64,000 bases of DNA, taken from Selaginella moellendorffii (Eukaryota > Streptophyta > Lycopodiopsida > Selaginellales > Selaginellaceae). The DNA is taken from positions 1 to 64,000 of the forward strand of contig NW_003314271.1 of assembly GCF_000143415.4 (NCBI RefSeq). The letters are read 5' to 3'. Under the pieces are notes generated by a model. It did no database searches. It was not told where the DNA came from and was given only the letters and a program-made list of their open reading frames with translations. The position numbers and the translations under genes are program-made. Shown one piece after another: positions 32,804 through 43,820 of the stretch (positions are counted from its first letter, which is position 1; each line of letters begins with the position of its first letter).

Positions 32804-35800
32804 CATATGTAAAACTGACCAACTTACAAAATATATTTCACATGGATGCCAATTATTTCATTTGTGATACAAATAAAACAATAATTATAACCCAACAATC
32901 ATAAAAGTAATAATTTCTTTTGATTTACTTTTAATAACTTATCTTAATCCCTCTTTTAATAATTTAAAGTCAATGTAGATGAGACTAAATTATGCCTTGA
33001 AAGCTATTCAAAGTATCCATGAATGTTAGCTCTATCCTTGAAAGATTTCAAGAGAAAAATGTTTAATTATAAATTTTCAATCTAGAATTGATGTGAGTTG
33101 TATTATGCAACAATTAAGATAGTGTAAGATTTGCAAGATCATCAATTCTTTGAAAAATACCACTAACATGACAAAAATAATAGTTGAAAAAAAATTATTT
33201 GAAAGCACAACCTTTAGATTTTCATAATGTTTGACAACACTTTGTACATTTCCTAAGGAACACCATGTGGAGTATACTTACAAATCAAAAAATAAAATTA
33301 AAGTACTTTAGAAAAATCTTATACTCATAGCTTGATTAGAACTCCATCTTTATCAACTATGAATTATTTGAGGAAAGAAATAAACAATTGGAAAGTAAAA
33401 CAAAATGAATTGGAGATTCTTTAAATTGCATCAATATCTTTAATCGAATTTAAAAATAACTTATAATACATGAAGATTCCGTTTTGTTTTTTTTTTTTTG
33501 CAACAACACAATGTGTAGTTGGTAGTTTTTCCTATATACTTCAGCGGTAAGTCATGAGAAAGCAAAAAGCCCTCAGGCACATTATCGGGTTGTTTCTTGA
33601 CTTCATTCAACATGCCATTCCCTTGTTTGTGTGAATGATATATGAAGTTGCTTTCTATTTTGCTCAAGAAAAAAAAGATAACATGGAAAAAAGGGCAAAG
33701 AATAAAGAATCAATATACCTCTCATTTAAAGATGAGCTCTTAGCAAACCAAATGGCTTTATGCTTAATAGAGCTGAGAAAATAACTATAGGTAAAACAAA
33801 CAGTCTAAATGACACTAAAACTAATGTGGGAGACAAGCACATGACAAAAGATCAGGAGAAACAACACAATTTACACTACTAATCTCATACTTTCTGTTGT
33901 GCACCTATAAACCACCCAAAGAAAGTTGAGAGTATAGAGTAGGTGGGAGTTTAGAAGAGCCTAAAAAGAGAGAACAAGAGTAATCTAAACCAATTTTGCA
34001 AAAGTTTGCCTATACTTCTTGACAGATAGTTAGACTGCTAAAACAAAATAAACAAAATATAATGAATGTTTGGTGCTTTGGTTAGCTCAACTATATAAGT
34101 AGTTAACAACAAATGAATCCATACTAGCAAATGTTTATTTAGCTAGGTGTCGTTGTAAATAAACTTTTTTTAAAAATGCATTCAATTAAATTAAAGAAAT
34201 ATATAAAAGGAAAAGAGAATTTAAAGGAAATCCAACAATTTAATAACCATATGTGTTGGGATTGTGGATGACATAATTAAATTTAATGATGTTGAGTAAA
34301 TTGTTGTATGCTTCTTATTGATTTTCAATTTGCTACTTAAACTCACACACAACATATATTGTGAATGAATATTGTGAATCAAATATATTTACGAACTTAT
34401 GGTTGCCAAAAGTTTATGGATCTACATCACATAACACAAAAATGTGATTATAGTGATGCTCAAATGCTTATGATTGATGATCACCAAAGTTTGTTGTTGA
34501 GATGGGAGTATTAGCCATTTCTCCTTGCCAAAATACAAGTCGATTATTATTTGGACAATATTATCGGAAAGATTTTAGAATATAGCTCCGTGGCATGCAC
34601 ATAAATTTAAATAAACCAAGTGCATTATTTTATCCCTAATAGTTCATATAATTTGCAATTCTCTTTGCTCTCCACAACCATGAATATAAATAAATATAAA
34701 GAAAATGTATAATTAATTTAACCTTCCATTTGCACAAAAACAATTGTTTGCTACTAATGAGGTTGGATCATTATTGTTGTCTTCCAAAAGCATCTTGAAA
34801 ATTAAATGAGCCATTTCTATACTTTACCATTGTTTGTGTCAATCTTTATATAAAACGTGAAAATGGGGTTAGGTTATTTTTGATATAAAATTTTATATAA
34901 AATTGTCGTACTTCCTTAGTTGTATTTCCATGGTAGAGTGGATGGGGAAATAAATAAAGCAATCACTCTTAGTGCATATTATGCTTTGTAACTTTGTCTT
35001 AAATGTTTTTTAATTGATTTGATTATTATTAAGATAAATGTACATGTATATATGTAAGACATATGTAAGACTGACCACCTTGAAAAATATATTTCACATG
35101 CATGCCAACTGTTTCATTTGTGATACAAATAAAGCAATGATTATAGCCTAGCAATCATAAAAGCAATAATCTCTTTTGACTTACTTTTAATAACTTATTT
35201 TAATCCCTCTTTTAATAATTTGAAGTCAATGTAGATGAAACTAAATTATGCCTTGAAAGCCATTCAAAGTATCCATGAATGTTAGCTCCATCCTTGAAAG
35301 ATTTTAAGAGAAAAATGTTTGATTATAAATTTTCAATCTAGAATTGATGTGAGTTGTATTATGCAATAGTTAAGATAATGTAAGATTTGCAAGATCATCC
35401 ATTCTTTAAAAAATACCACTAGCATGACAAAAACAATGGTTGGATAAAAATTTATAAAACTCTAATAGCACAACTTTTAGATTTCCATAATGTTTGAGAA
35501 CACTTTGTACATTCTCTAAAGAATAATACATAGCTATGTGGAGTATGCTTACAAATCAAAAATAAGATAAAAAAACTTTAGAGAAATCTTATATTTGTGG
35601 CTCAATTGAAACTCCATGTTTGTCATCCAGATCATTCAAGGAGAGAAATAAACAATTGGAAAGAAAAACAAAATGGATTAAAGATTCTTTAAATTGCATT
35701 AGTCAAGTTTGAAAATGGCTCATAATACACTAAGATTCCTTGCAACAACACAATGTGTAGTAAATAACTTATAAATTCAAGAAGAGAAAGTACAAATATG

Positions 35801-35830
35801 GTAACTTTTCCTGTATACTTAAGCAGTAGA
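30863..35830. repeat. AT-rich 5-kb tandem duplication
   Basis: Two diverged units of about 2.3-2.7 kb in the same orientation: the unit beginning near 30,863 (GTTGTTTTCTGACTTCATTC) recurs near 33,580 and colinear similarity continues to about 35,830. Within the first unit, 31,425-31,800 is itself repeated at 31,850-32,215; the second unit has this piece once. There is no open frame over about 80 codons. No terminal repeats or transposase were recognised, so the nature (satellite-like or dead transposon) is open. Confidence 0.8.
32724..32798. repeat. (AT)n microsatellite, about 37 units
   Basis: An uninterrupted AT dinucleotide run. It is absent from the second tandem unit, where about 35,040-35,055 has only a few AT steps, so it expanded after the duplication. 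Confidence 0.98.
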
Positions 35831-36169
35831 GCCATGAGGAAACAAGAGGTTGTGAGCCATGGTGTAAGCTGAGTTGCCTTCTGTACAATTTCCATAAGGC
35901 GCTGAGCATCGCCCAGGTGCAAATTGGCCTAGCTGAGTGACAACTTGTGGCTAGTTCAAGGTTGTCCAGTACTTCACATGGTCACCGAAAGTCTTGAAAC
36001 AAAACTCTGGCAAAATTTGTAAAGTCTTTCCTGAAAAGAAAAGAAAACTAGCTTATCCTATTTATTCATAAAATACAGCATACACCTCGATTGCCTGTGG
36101 CAAGTCATAGTGATTGAGATTGGAATAAGGCTGGATCCCTTTCAGGAGCATGTAATCTATAACACTACT

Positions 36170-36360
36170 CCATAACATTCGCGGGCAAGGATCCCTGTCA
36201 GCGCTGAGCGAGATTAGCTCAAATTTGCCATCATCCCAGACAATATGAGGCGATCAAGAACACAAATCCCCCATCCAAATCCCATTTGGCCCAGCTCTCC
36301 AATTGCAAATAGCTGGATAAAGAACGCTATAATTTCCTCTCTTTAGTTAGCTAGTGTCTC
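36170..36360. repeat. Duplicated intergenic block Z
   Basis: About 190 bases (GGCAAGGATCC... to TTAGTTAGCTAGTGTCTC) recur at about 38,895-39,090 and 63,720-63,920. No coding frame is conserved. Confidence 0.8.
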
Positions 36361-36361
36361 A

Positions 36362-36480
36362 ATACAGTGACGTTGAAGATTGGAATGGCTATCTGGATTG
36401 TCGATCCCATTGGCTTCATGCTCAGTGTTGCTGATTCTTGAGCTGTTGAGATTCGTATTTATCCTCTGCTCAAGCCACAG
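36362..36480 (-). pseudogene. 5' fragment of DJ-1/PfpI gene
   Basis: About 120 bases match the first exon start and promoter of the PfpI-family gene at 41,080-41,195 (minus strand). Only the first few codons are present. Confidence 0.85.
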
Positions 36481-36896
36481 GACCCGTGTTTTGCACTTCT
36501 GTGATCTCAATTGCAAGAAACTATTATTGTTCCAAAAAGTTTGCAACATGAGTATGAGAGCTTTCTAGGTTTTTTCAGGGCTGCTGCACGGGATTGTGTT
36601 CTTTCTCTAGGGAACCAGCCGCCAAGGTTTGTTGTGTCTAGTTTTCTCTACAAGCTCTCGTTTTTTTCTCTTTTTCTTTAGGAATCCTCGCTGGCGGGAT
36701 TGCCATCCAAGCTGCTTCTTTCTAGGTTTGTTGTGTATTCCCCTGTCCAACTGTGCAAGCTTATTATTTTCTCTAGGTGAACCAGGGTGCTCCATCTTTA
36801 CTGAGTTTGCAGGGCTGTCTTTTACGTCTTTTCTCTTGTGGTGCAGGTTTGTTGTTGAGTTTCGTCTCTTAGCTCCACTGTGAACGCTTTTTCCAG

Positions 36897-37496
36897 TGAT
36901 GAAGACCAGATCATCTCCAGGAATTCTCTTAGGTGTGCAGTGTTTCAAACTGGATGGATTTGATCTTTTCCTCTTTTTCTTTGTTTAGGGGGTATCGATC
37001 AAGTGAAGACTACATATCCATATGTAGCAATTAAAAAAGCAGACAGAGAGCATGGAGGATATCCAATGGACAGGTTTTGCTATGAAAGAAATGTAAGTTT
37101 TATATTTGTCTCGAGCTTTGTAATATTGTTTTTCTTTGTGTAATTTCTAGGGACGAAGGGCGTACTTTCCTCAGCCTGAGGATATGCCTGCAGAGGTAAC
37201 CTTTCCCCCTTACCTAAAGGGCACGCGCTTGGAGGAGGCGCAGCAGGCATATCAACGGAAGAAACCAAATATCCGGTTTTTACCAAATTGTGCCAAAGCG
37301 GAATTCAGTAAAGTAACCAAAGGTGCATTCTGGGTCACTGTTGGACGGTAAATTTTCCTTTTGTTTCTCTTCTTTAGTTTTATTTTTTATTTTTTTCAGG
37401 AATTCTACCTTGGATAGCATTCCAGCTGCAATTAACCATCTACTCTTTTTTTACTGCCTTCCAGATGAATTTGACGATGGGCTGGCGATGGACTAG
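36897..37496 (+). CDS. Family B gene, copy II: unrecognised conserved protein
   Basis: Four exons can be joined in frame: SDEDQIISRNSL-type exon (36897-about 36931); GIDQVKTTYPYVAIKKADRE, HGGYPMDRFCYERN; GRRAYFPQPEDMPAEVTFPP, YLKGTRLEEAQQAYQRKKPN, AKAEFSKVTKGAFWVTVG; and NSTLDSIPAAINHLLFFYCL, PDEFDDGLAMD, stop at 37494-37496. Introns are short and GT-AG. Copy V at 57 kb keeps the same frame and length with many substitutions, which argues for coding. I do not recognise the family. Upstream exons are uncertain: receptor-kinase-like debris lies before it, and whether that was one gene is not clear. Confidence 0.45.
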
Positions 37497-37790
37497 TTTA
37501 TCACAAGGTATTCTTTATTGTGTTTATTTTTTTTCTTTTGTTGCAGTAAACATGAAGCCTTTCGTGGCTATTATAAATTTAAGGTAGTAAAGAAAGCATT
37601 TTTGATAAATAATATATAGGAGTCTCGATGCTGTAATCGCTTTAAAGTTAGCTCGCTTTGAGAGCCTGTGTTGCCTTTTTCCCATTGGCTATCACCTCGG
37701 TTTTGCCTCGTCTTGCTAAAATTAGCGTTGGCTCCGGGAACATGAACCGCCGTAGAACTCTTGGGATGGAATTGAGGAGCTCATCACTTG

Positions 37791-39180
37791 CATTCTTCTA
37801 TTTCGCAGCCTTTGCCATGTGAAGGATTGGACAACCTTTAACTCAGCTCAGGTATGACAATGGCACACCATGGAAACTCATCTTGAATTGAAACTCAAAA
37901 GTTCCTTAAGACTAAAGGCAAACAATTGCTGGATCTCAAGCTCAGGATTGCCTTGGTAAACTTGGTTTTGAGAAAAAATTAATGCTTTCTGAGATCAAGT
38001 CATAGTTTAAGCATTAACATCAATGCTTTATTAAGATTAACTTGCTAGAGTTTGTTCTTTTGCAAGAGGTAAAATGGAAGTCTTAAAAAACTGTGTTGGA
38101 CTTCCATTGACTTCCGTTGACTTTGAGCTCTCAGGTCAGTTGGTGCATGTTCCCGAGTTTTCTTTTCTTTTTTTTTTTGTGAGACTCCTTTGATTTTGCT
38201 GCAGTGGTAAAAAACTGTCAGGTAGTGTGGTAGGCCATAATTGTTTATGTTTGAGGGATTTGCAAAAGCTTCCCACAATATTTGTTTCTCAAGGATATTA
38301 TCTATCTATCGTTTATAATCTTGTGGTGCCCAACCTGGAAGCACATGAAAAATGAATGCAAGTGTTTGTGAAATTTGCTAATACGAAAGAACAAGGATTT
38401 ACTTTGGCATTGATCAAATTTGCGAGAATAGTTCTTGGATGCTGCCCTTCTAGACGTCACCCACACATATCTGCGAGAAAGAGCTTCCACTGTTCTAAGA
38501 GAATCATCATCTGATCAGCAAGACATTTACCTCCACGATTTTCTCTGAGGCTTCCGGGACCAGGATCACTTCCACGAAAACTTCCGCGACCTGATCCACG
38601 AGCCACAAGACCTTTTAGATGCATGCTTTCCTGCTAGAGTTTCTTACCTTATTTTGACAATTATGGTTAATCACTAGGACTTATACTTACCTTCTCTTAT
38701 TTTCAATCTAGAGGCATATCTCTTATTAAATGGATATCTAAAGTCTCACAAGAAAGTATTTCATTTGTTCAATCATCAAGGGAAAAACCATAAGTTCCAA
38801 TGATGACCCAACATCAAAAAGCATGTAAGATGTTTAGTTAGTAAGACAATAAATTTTACTAGAAAATAATTCAAAGTAGTAGTTAATGCCGTCCGCAGGC
38901 AAGGATCCTTATCGGCACTGGGCAAGATTAGCTCAAATTTGTTGTCATCCCAGACAATATGAGGCGATCAAGAACACGAATCCCTCTAAACGCCCCATCC
39001 AAATCGCACTAGAAAATTCGGCCCAGCTCTCTAATTGCAAGTAGCTGGATAAAGAACGATATAATTTCCTCTCTTTAGTTAGCTAGTGTCTCTCTTGGTG
39101 AAAAGCTTAAAAGCCAAATGCCGGCCTGAGCTGAGGTTGACCAAGCCACGATAAGTCGAACACTTGGACTTTCTTAAGTC
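37791..39180. repeat. Duplicated block carrying SDR 3' exons (matches 62,625-64,000)
   Basis: Nearly colinear with 62,625-64,000 at the right end of the window, and in its first part with 48,110-48,960 and (inverted) 55,590-56,660. On its minus strand (about 38,400-38,640) it carries the last two coding exons of the SDR gene at 48.7 kb, VAEV...EASEKIVE and a following QELF(S)-type end, with small changes. Confidence 0.9.
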
Positions 39181-39277
39181 ACTAGGAAAGACAATAGCAC
39201 GTCAGAAACGCCCTCCTTATCACATTTGATCCATTCTTCTCCTGAAACGACCTCCTTATCACATCCAGAACCCTGAG

Positions 39278-40119
39278 AAAAGGCTGAACAGGAAGTGACT
39301 TCAGCATCAGATGACGGCTGGTGAGCGCAACTTCTTCCAGCTTCCGTTCTTCGTAGTTGATTTTAACAAAGAGAAGTTTCACGTCACGACCATCCAACAC
39401 CAATGGCGGGCTTTCACCTGCATGGCTTCTGGTTAATGACTACCAAGATAGCGAACGAAACAACGAAAGTGAAAAAGAAAATACTTAAGTTTCTCGGCAA
39501 AACCCGGATCTTAAACACCACGGTTGTCTTTTTCTCAGACAGAACAAATTTCAGCTCGACCTGGATAGAAGGTGGAAAAAACGAAATCAGCATCCAATTA
39601 GTACGGTGCGTTACCGTGTCAAAGTGATAGCCAGTGGCCTTCAAAAAGATCTCCTTGGGCGCCTCTTTGACAGCCATCTCTTCAGCTACAGGAGAAGCTC
39701 CAACACTCACTGTGGAGAATTGGCTAGACCCTGCAAAAGCACGCTACAGTTCGACATGCCTTAGTCCGTAAGCTTCGCGAAAATGGAAAAAAAAAAAACG
39801 TACCGGCAATTTCAATCGGCTTCCGCGCACGCAACCAAGTTCCTACATTTTTTGTTCGAAGATGAGAACCAAAAACAATGCTTGAAACGAATTTCGAAGA
39901 CAAGGCAAACGTGGAACTTACCGAGTGAAGCTCCTTGCCTGCAAAAGAGAGTAGCAAATTCAGAGGAAGTAAATTGACATGAAAAGGAAGAACCGAGAGA
40001 GAACAAAAAAATCAGAAGCAAGAAGAAATAAAGCACCGGGAAAGCTCTGGTGGCTAATGACAGTCGCGAGGAGACGGCCAAGACGAAACTAAGCCCTGGT
40101 CTCTGGTGACGGTGGCCAT
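39278..40119 (-). pseudogene. Aminopeptidase N 5' fragment, copy 4
   Basis: First exons only, from the promoter and start region to the segment [16 protein letters not shown], where similarity stops. A 10-base deletion lies just inside the first exon and other small deletions follow. The right boundary of similarity is a 23-base sequence (39278-39300) shared with the broken end of copy 3. Confidence 0.9.
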
Positions 40120-40410
40120 TTTCTCCTCTTAAACCCCTAAAATCCAAAGACACAACACAGGCAGCTCCATTCTTTTAGAATCTTTACTGCTCGAGATCAT
40201 CAAAGCACGAATGCGCTGCGCACAAAATTGCGAAAAACCTGTCGAGCAAATATTATCGCGCGCTCCTCTTTTCGGTCAACACGCCACTGAGGTGATTAAA
40301 AGTTACTAAGGACTAAAAGTTACTAAGAAAAGTTACTAAGCATTTAAAATTTACTACTAAGGATCGATCACCTCATTGATAAGACGATTTGCATTCAAGA
40401 AGAGATGGGA

Positions 40411-41134
40411 TTATTTGGGATTATCGATCCACAGCTCATGGGCAAGCTTGACAATCTCCTCCCCGGCCTTGCAAGGAGAGCCAGCATCGTATGGCGGCTG
40501 CGGATCATACTCGATCATCAGCTGCACCGCTTTGGCAATCTTCTCATTCGTGATGATCGAGGCCAAGTAGATGGCCATGTCGATCCCTGAAGAAACTCCT
40601 GCAGCGGTCACGATCTTTCCCTGCTTGATGTACCTCTGGCTCGTCACCTTGGCACCATATTCCTTAAGCTGCGGATACGCGGCCCAGTGTGTCGTGGCTT
40701 TCACGCCCTTGAGCAATCCCGCTGCGCCGAGGATCAGAGCTCCAGTGCACACTGAAGTGGTGAATGTTGTGCATTCGTGAGCCTGGAAGATCGACACAAG
40801 AACAAGCAGGGCTGGATCGATCGAAATGGATGAAGAAACGAGCAATTACCTTGCGGATGTAGTCGAGGAGTGGCTTGTGATCTAACGGCAGGAGCTTGGG
40901 AGTGCCTCCTGGAACTAGCAGAATGTCAGGATTGGGCAGATCTTCAAAGCTGGCGCTTGCTTCAATCTTGAATCTGCCTTCGTCTGCAACAACGAGGCCC
41001 AGCTTGTCGCTCACGAAGGTAACGCTCACTCCCGGGAGGCGATGGAGCGCTTCATACGGCCCAATTGCATCCAACACAGTGATGTTGTTGAAGATTGGAA
41101 TGGCTACCTGGATTTTCGATCCCATTGGCTTCAT
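40411..41134 (-). CDS. DJ-1/PfpI family protein (isonitrile-hydratase-like)
   Basis: Glutamine amidotransferase-like fold, DJ-1/PfpI superfamily; closest in pattern to bacterial isonitrile hydratase/ThiJ proteins. Two exons: 41134-40850 and 40782-40411, with a 67-base GT-AG intron. Sequence landmarks: VAIPIFNNITVLDAIGPYEA, DILLVPGGTPKLL, the nucleophile elbow TSVCTGALILGAAGLL with Cys, ATTHWAAYPQLKEYGAKV, and AAGVSSGIDMAIYLASIITN. Length (about 218 residues) fits the family. Single-domain, unlike the two-domain plant DJ-1 proteins. Substrate cannot be told. The start MKPMGSKI is the only good one. Probably cytosolic. Confidence 0.92.
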
Positions 41135-41194
41135 GCTCAGTGTTGCTGATTCTTGAGCTGCTGAGATGGGTATTTATCCACTGCTCAAGCTGAA

Positions 41195-41500
41195 CCAGGG
41201 GCCCATGTGTTGCACGTGTTTTCGTTCATAACCAAGTTGTAAGCAACACAATAACAGCTGTTATTCCAATTGTCAACATGAAATAGTTATATGCAAAATC
41301 AAAGTGGCAATTTGTATATTTTATAAAATGAAAATGACATGTACAAAAATCAAGTCTATTACAATGATTTTTAATCATATTTACTTTTATATAAGTAAAA
41401 GACAACATTAATATTAATTAATTTTAAACACTGACTAGTTTAGTCCTGACCATGGCTCAAACAGAGGGGAAAGTTTACTACAGGCTCCTGAAATGCTAGC
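41195..41500. other. AT-rich intergenic, nothing recognised
   Basis: No gene or repeat match noticed. Confidence 0.5.
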
Positions 41501-41865
41501 TATGACTTGCCAGAGTCAGGATGGCCGAGCCTGGTCTCCAAGGAACTTTGTTCTGTTTTGCAGGAAAGACCTTTACCGAGTTTCTTCAAGACTTTCGGTG
41601 ACAGTGTGAAATACTGGACAACCTTTAACTCAGACAATGACCAGTTCGCACTGAGCACCTTATGGAAACTGCTACTGAGTCTTATGTTTGTCCTGGCTCC
41701 AGTCGCGCTGGTCTACTTGCGGAGGCTGCGAAACAAAAGAATGCGAGTGGAGTTCCACGGCGGTCCACGTTCCAAGAGCCAGTGGTGGAGGCTGAATGCC
41801 AAAAGTTGCGATGAAGCGGCTCAAGAGTGGTGGAGACGAAGCCAATGTGATTGCCATTGGGATAG

Positions 41866-42730
41866 TGTTGAGATATACGCTCTCTATGACATGATCTTAG
41901 GTGGCAAGAGTGCTAGGCTAAATCCTGGTTTAGGCTAGAGGTGTGTCTCTTGATCATGTATATATAGCTATGATGTTATATTCAACTATCTTTCACGTCA
42001 TCCTTGTCCATCATAGCTTCTGCATATCTGTTTCATGGTATCAGAGCCTTGAAGGCTCCAGATCCTGGGACAATGGCGCTGGCCAAGGAGGAGGCCAACA
42101 AGGATGATGATGAGCCACCGGACGTGGCTGAGAGGTGCCAAGATTTGGCACTGTGCTGCACTAAGCGCCAAGATAACGGCACTAACAAGCTGAGCAAAGC
42201 ACTAGGGCATGATTGAGCAGAGACTGGCCCAGAGGTGCTGGCAAAGGCGCTGAGAGAGGGCTGGCGGCTAAGTGATGCGTGCTAAGGTGTGAGATAGCGG
42301 CCCTGAGGGATAGCACTGAGAGAGGTGCTGAGAGGAGGCACTGCACTAGGGTGTGAGAGAGCACTGGACACAGCCCTGAGGTGCTGGCAGAGGCATTGAG
42401 AGAGGGCTGGTGCGAGGCAGACTGCAATAGGGTGTGAGAGAGCACTGGAGACGGCCCTGAGGCGCTGGCAGAGGCACTGAGAGAGTGGTGTGAGGCACTT
42501 AGCAGAGAGACTGGCCAAAGGCGCTGACAGAGGTGCCGGGCACTTGACACTGGCCAAAGGTGAATGCCATGAAAGAAGAGTGGAAGCTATGATGGACAAG
42601 GATGACTCAAATGATAATCATATATTTAGCTATAATGACTCGAATGATAATCATATATTTAGGTATAATGTTATATTCTATTATCCTTCGAGTCATCTTT
42701 GTCCATCATAGCTTCTGCATATCTCCTTCA
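41866..42730 (+). mobile_element. Small non-autonomous LTR element (TRIM-like)
   Basis: A 170-base 5' LTR (41866-42035) begins TGTTG and ends TTTCA. It is followed directly by TGGTATCAGAGCC, the usual Ty1/copia primer binding site for initiator tRNA-Met. The interior (about 540 bases) codes for nothing clear and contains a degenerate tandem repeat (42,180-42,560). The 3' LTR is partial (about 42,632-42,730) and ends with the same CATCATAGCTTCTGCATATC. Just before it, 42,583-42,608 is an inverted copy of the LTR end. Confidence 0.7.
42180..42560. repeat. Degenerate tandem repeat (GGCACTGAGAGAGG-type)
   Basis: Irregular repeats of GCACTGAGAGAG, GGTGCTGAGAGGAG and similar words inside the TRIM-like element; no fixed period. 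Confidence 0.7.
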
Positions 42731-42829
42731 GATAGAACAGGCAATGCAGACTCTCAAAGCGAGCTACATTGTCGGCCTATATATTATTTATCACATACAA
42801 GAAGTAATACTTTGTAATAAATTAGTCTA

Positions 42830-43270
42830 TTGCCGACTTGTTATCAAATTCGTCCGGAAAACAGTAAAAAAAGAATTAACAAGAAAAAATTAAACCTAAA
42901 GAAGAAAAACAAAAAAAAAACTTACTTTTGGTTGCTCTATTAAATTTTAGTTTGGCACCATTTTGTAAAAATTGAATATTTGGTTTCATTCATTGATATG
43001 CTTGTTATGGCGCCTATGAGGTAAAGGGGAAAGATTGCCTCTATGAAAGATTCTCTAAGATTGCTTAAAGTTTACATTTCTTTCATCGCAAAACCTGTCC
43101 ATTGGATATCCTCCATGCTCTCTATCTGCCTTTCTAACTGCTATATATGGATATGTAGTCTTCACTCAGATCGATACCCCCTAAACAAAGCAAAACAAAA
43201 AGATCAAATCCATCCAATTTAGAAGTACACACCTGAGAGAATTCCTGGAGATGATCTGGTTTTCATCACT
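42830..43270 (-). pseudogene. Family B gene, copy III, mostly deleted
   Basis: The last exon region (near 42,835) and the ISRNSL exon (about 43,250) match family B; the middle exons are largely missing. Confidence 0.7.
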
Positions 43271-43555
43271 GGAAAAAGCGTTCACAGCGAAGTTACAGTA
43301 AAGACGCAATGCAATGGCCTCTTGCTGGTCTGGTTCACCTAGAGGAAAAAAATAAACTTGCAGAGTTCGTCTCCTTGAGATTCCGCTTTCTCAACCTCCC
43401 AAAACACAACAAAGCACAATCCTGACTAGCCCCGAAATAACCTAGAAAGTCCAGCGATGGGCTGGTTCGGACCGCCTCGTACTTCCTGAGCTCCGGCTCA
43501 AAGGTGACGGATCTCTTCTTGAGCACTCCCAAAGGCTGACGGCAACTCTTCCTTA

Positions 43556-43820
43556 ATGCGATCGGCAAAGGATCTTCACACACAACCTCGTTCGCCCACA
43601 CAACATATGCTCGTTTACGAGTTTCTCCCAAACGTCCTCTTCGAAGACACGGAGGACCTGGAAGTTCCGTTTTGGTACAGCTCTCTGGGTATATCTCCAC
43701 CAGGTTTAAGCTGGCGGGATCGTTCTGCGTCTACTCTGGCAGTGATGCTGCCTGCCGGAAGACCATCCTTGTCACTGTTGAGAACTTGCGTAGAGTTACC
43801 TGAGTTCAGATGGAGGTGAT
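43556..43820 (+). pseudogene. Receptor-like kinase fragment, copy III region
   Basis: Plus-strand frame contains LVYEFLPN and, further on, ISPPGLSWRDR, resembling the kinase hinge (LVYEFxPNG) and the following LSWxxR. Neighbouring sequence (CTCTGGCAGTGATGCTG, AGACCATCCTTGTCACTGTT) is shared with 29.6 and 58.3 kb. A fragment only. Confidence 0.4.

Noticed and set aside
40376-41156. Plus-strand frames over the PfpI gene
   Set aside because: They are antisense shadows of the clear DJ-1/PfpI coding exons.
42180-42560. CRISPR-like array
   Set aside because: Repeats are irregular with no fixed spacer length and lie inside an LTR element in a plant genome.
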